From NCBI RefSeq assembly GCF_000298315.2, contig NZ_AEYE02000023.1, forward strand, positions 30,071 through 94,070: 64,000 bases of DNA. The letters are read 5' to 3'. The notes under the pieces are model-generated. The model saw nothing but the letters and a program-made list of their open reading frames with translations, had not been told where the DNA came from and made no database searches. Made by a program: the position numbers and the translations under genes. Positions 61,627 to 64,000 of the stretch are shown here, in pieces. Within the stretch, counting starts at the first letter, position 1; each line of letters opens with the position of its first letter. This DNA is from Rhizobium grahamii CCGE 502 (lineage in GTDB: Bacteria > Pseudomonadota > Alphaproteobacteria > Rhizobiales > Rhizobiaceae).

Positions 61627-62869
61627 GTGCGCGCATCCTATCGATGTACCAGGTCGCGAACTTGTCGAGATTGGTTTCCGAGAATGGGGAATAGGGGCCG
61701 GGCTGATAAGCCGGATCGAGGGCGCCGGCATGCGAACGGGCTACGAGTTCCGCGTCCTGATCCGTGGTCGCGATCCAGACGTCGGTCAGCTTTTCGAGAT
61801 CGTAGTCCTTTCCTTCGACTGCGTCCTTGTGCACGAGCCACTTCGTTCTAACGAGGGTCCTGTCGGCCGAAAGCGGAATCACGATTGCGACGATGGCGTG
61901 GTCGCCCATGAAATGATTCCAGCTGTTGTGCCCCCAGAGGTGCATGTCCCCGAGGTCCTTGCGGGTCATTTGACCCAGGAGCTTCGATGACGCTGCCGTC
62001 GCATCGGGCGTCTGGGATTCTCCAGCACCTGCGATGATGAGGCGCTGGCTGCGGAAGTTCGTCGCGCAGTCGACGAGCTGTTCGACCGCGGACGACGGGA
62101 AGCCGTCGGCCTCCCAAGCCTTCGTCCGCTCGTCGTACAGCCGGAAATGTTCCTCAGCCTGCTCGCGGTCCTCCGGGCTCAGCGTCTCCGGGTCGAACCC
62201 GAAGTCGATATCGACGAAGGATACGCAAAGTTCAGGATGGTTGGCCGAACAGTGGTAGCACTCGCGATTGTTTTCCATCGTGAGCTTCCAGTTGCCATCT
62301 TCAATAACGTCAGTCTGATGCGCGACTTTGGCATTGCGAATGTCATAGGGTGCAAGACGCTCGATCATCGCCTGCTCGAGGCCTGCTATGTCCTCCGGCG
62401 GATTGTCGGAGAGGCATACATAGATCAGGCCGCCGATCGACCTGAAGCTGACTGGCTTCAGGCTGTAGCACTGCTTGTCAAGGTCCTTGCCCATGTGAGG
62501 GGCGTAAGTTAGTTCACCGGTCAGTTCATAAGTCCAGGTGTGATAGGGACAGACGAGCTTCGACACGATTGTCTTTCCAGCGTCGAGCAGGCGCGAGCCG
62601 CGATGGCGGCAGACATTGTGAAGCACGCGGAGCCCGCCGTCGTCGTCACGCAGCAGGATCAGACTTGTCTTGCCGATGTCGACGACCGTCGCGTCGCCCG
62701 GTTCCGGCACGTCGCAGTCGAGGCCGACGCAGATCCAGTGCTTGTGGAAAAAGACGTCTATGTCTGCTTCGAAGACGTCCTCTCGGGTGTAGAGGCCGGC
62801 TGGCAAAGAATGTCCATCGGCACGTGCCTCAAGGAGTGCAGAAATGTCGGATGAAAGCCTGTTTAGCAT
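61616..62869 (-). CDS. Rieske oxygenase, GbcA/stachydrine-demethylase type
   Basis: The 417-residue alpha subunit has the Rieske cluster ligands Cys87-x-His89 (VCRHRGS) and Cys107-xx-His110 (VCPYHTW), and the mononuclear iron site His206 and His211 (NRECYHCSANHPE). The bridging residue is Glu203 rather than the Asp common in aromatic dioxygenases, as in quaternary ammonium demethylases. MENNRECYHCSANHPELC is close to GbcA and Stc2 proteins, which remove a methyl group from glycine betaine or proline betaine as formaldehyde. The exact substrate is not certain. It opens a three-gene operon with aagggg before its ATG and is divergent from a LysR gene. Confidence 0.85.
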   Translation of the reverse strand: MLNRLSSDISALLEARADGHSLPAGLYTREDVFEADIDVFFHKHWICVGLDCDVPEPGDATVVDIGKTSLILLRDDDGGLRVLHNVCRHRGSRLLDAGKTIVSKLVCPYHTWTYELTGELTYAPHMGKDLDKQCYSLKPVSFRSIGGLIYVCLSDNPPEDIAGLEQAMIERLAPYDIRNAKVAHQTDVIEDGNWKLTMENNRECYHCSANHPELCVSFVDIDFGFDPETLSPEDREQAEEHFRLYDERTKAWEADGFPSSAVEQLVDCATNFRSQRLIIAGAGESQTPDATAASSKLLGQMTRKDLGDMHLWGHNSWNHFMGDHAIVAIVIPLSADRTLVRTKWLVHKDAVEGKDYDLEKLTDVWIATTDQDAELVARSHAGALDPAYQPGPYSPFSETNLDKFATWYIDRMRAHGH

Positions 62870-62945
62870 AATGACCCCTTATGGCTTGTTGTCAGCAGTT
62901 TGCTCTTGCATCAAAGGGTTTTCAACGGCATTAAATCTCACGGAT

Positions 62946-62964
62946 GCATAACGTCCAGTAATGC
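62946..62964. promoter_or_regulatory. candidate LysR binding site (GCAT-N11-ATGC)
   Basis: In the 107-base divergent gap an inverted repeat GCAT-N11-ATGC encloses the T-N11-A core expected for LysR-type regulators. It is centred about 22 bases before the LysR start codon, as is common for autoregulation, and about 85 bases from the Rieske gene start, a fit for an activator site. Confidence 0.45.
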
Positions 62965-62976
62965 CTAGGAAGGTGG

Positions 62977-63864
62977 ATGAGTTATCGCCGACGCATACCG
63001 TCCTTGACGGCCTTGATGATGCTTGAAGCAGTCCTTCGGCATCGGAGTTTCACTGCGGCCGCTGTGGAACTGGGCGTGACGCAAGCTGCCGTCAGCCGAC
63101 AGATCGCGGCTCTGGAGCAGGAGCTCGGCCTCCCAATGTTCATCCGCAGGCATCGAGCGATTGAGCCGACGCCAGCGTGTCTCGTCCTGGGTGCTGCGCT
63201 CGCACAAAGCCTTTCCAACATCGCCGACACTGTCGATCTTGTCAGGTCCTCGCAGCAGGACGTCGTATCGATTGGCGCGACGGTCGCATTTTCCTCGTTC
63301 TGGCTTCTCCCCCGGTTGGCAGACTTCCGACGGGAGAACCCCGGGGTTCAAATCAGGGTCGTCTCACAGGACACCAAGATCGACCTCGATGGCGGAGGCA
63401 TTGACATTGCCATTCGTTATGGAACGCCGCCGTTTAGCGACGCGAAGGTGGTGGCCTCGCAGGCCGACGTCATCATCCCAGTGTGCTCGCCGGACTATTT
63501 TCGGCGCCGCCCAGGGTCAAAACTCTCGGATACGGACGAATTCATTGAAACCGATGCCCAGGACCGATCATGGCTGTCCTGGTCTCGATGGTCCGACGAA
63601 ACAGGCCGGAATTTGCGAGTGAAGCCGACGCTACGGTTCAATCACTATACCGAGTCAATCGCTGCCGCCCGCGCCGGGCAGGGCGTCGCCCTTGGTTGGC
63701 GCCTCCTCATCCAAACCTTCCTCGACGATGGCACGCTGATCGCGCTCGAGGCAGACGAACTACCGACTGCGGATCAATACAACGTCCTGTTGCCTTTGAG
63801 GACGAGGAGAACGTCCGCCGCAGAGCACGCGGCAAAATGGCTAGGAAGCGCTCTGACCCTCTAA
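62977..63864 (+). CDS. LysR family transcription regulator, GcvA-like
   Basis: The 295-residue protein has the N-terminal helix-turn-helix (LEAVLRHRSFTAAAVELGVTQAAVSRQIAALEQELG; core SFTAAAVELGVTQAAVSRQI, residues about 22-41). The C-terminal effector domain includes VSIGATVAFSSFWLLPRLADF, DLDGGGIDIAIRYG and AARAGQGVALGW. The wording resembles GcvA-type regulators. The ATG at 62977 follows aggaaggtgg. It is divergent from the Rieske-reductase-DddP-like operon and most likely controls it in response to the onium substrate or its product. Confidence 0.88.
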   Translation: MSYRRRIPSLTALMMLEAVLRHRSFTAAAVELGVTQAAVSRQIAALEQELGLPMFIRRHRAIEPTPACLVLGAALAQSLSNIADTVDLVRSSQQDVVSIGATVAFSSFWLLPRLADFRRENPGVQIRVVSQDTKIDLDGGGIDIAIRYGTPPFSDAKVVASQADVIIPVCSPDYFRRRPGSKLSDTDEFIETDAQDRSWLSWSRWSDETGRNLRVKPTLRFNHYTESIAAARAGQGVALGWRLLIQTFLDDGTLIALEADELPTADQYNVLLPLRTRRTSAAEHAAKWLGSALTL

Positions 63865-64000
63865 CCTCTGCAATGGTTTCGCAGAGCGGCCGCCAGCTTG
63901 TCTAACGGGGCCAATTTTGAGCGCACTGCCCGAAAAGGCACAACCCGCACTCGCGGGATGTGCGATTTGAATTAGGGCCAGGATGGTTAGCGGGGCAAAA

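Overview
The window reads as an accessory replicon, probably a megaplasmid or chromid, of a Rhizobiaceae bacterium of Sinorhizobium/Ensifer or Rhizobium type. This is inferred from two SyrB-type proteins, a urtABCDE urea transporter, a split complex I operon, GC-rich third codon positions and many decayed genes between intact operons. No rRNA, tRNA, CRISPR array or intact insertion sequence was seen.

Layout. Positions 1-16300 are gene-poor and full of relics: fragments of a LysR regulator, a peptide ABC transporter ATPase, a YdhS-like FAD protein, ChrB and a PIN toxin. Intact genes among them include a 3-hydroxyacyl-CoA dehydrogenase, an SRAP protein, a two-helix K+ channel-like protein beside a zinc alcohol dehydrogenase, a CHASE4-like/GGDEF/EAL protein and a general-stress-type protein. 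Positions 16375-32871 hold an unusual complex I locus. Genes J, K, two extra-type antiporter subunits with a small membrane protein between them, M, N, A, B, C, D, E, F and G lie on the plus strand. H, I and a CBS-domain protein lie on the minus strand and converge on nuoG.

Positions 33283-35900 carry an FMN monooxygenase, a stand-alone HD alarmone-hydrolase-like protein and a possible small exported protein. Positions 36288-46465 hold a response regulator and a giant hybrid kinase with an NCS1-type permease as its sensor, divergent from urtABCDE. A relic of an NCS2 nucleobase permease follows. This suggests a unit for sensing and importing nitrogenous purine or urea compounds.

Positions 47068-59083 look like a stress island: small unknown proteins, a GH1-like barrel, a DUF892 relic, DUF4142, manganese catalase, DUF982, DUF2243, NDH-2, DUF3606, an exonuclease III family protein and two SyrB-like proteins. 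Positions 59237-63864 hold a DddP-like M24 protein, a flavin/ferredoxin reductase and a Rieske demethylase in one operon, divergent from a LysR regulator. This is a candidate pathway for methylated onium osmolytes such as betaines or DMSP.

The most notable items are the four-antiporter-subunit complex I, the permease-kinase with an eight-cysteine cluster, the DddP-like gene beside a betaine-type demethylase, and an orphan terminator that may end a small RNA.
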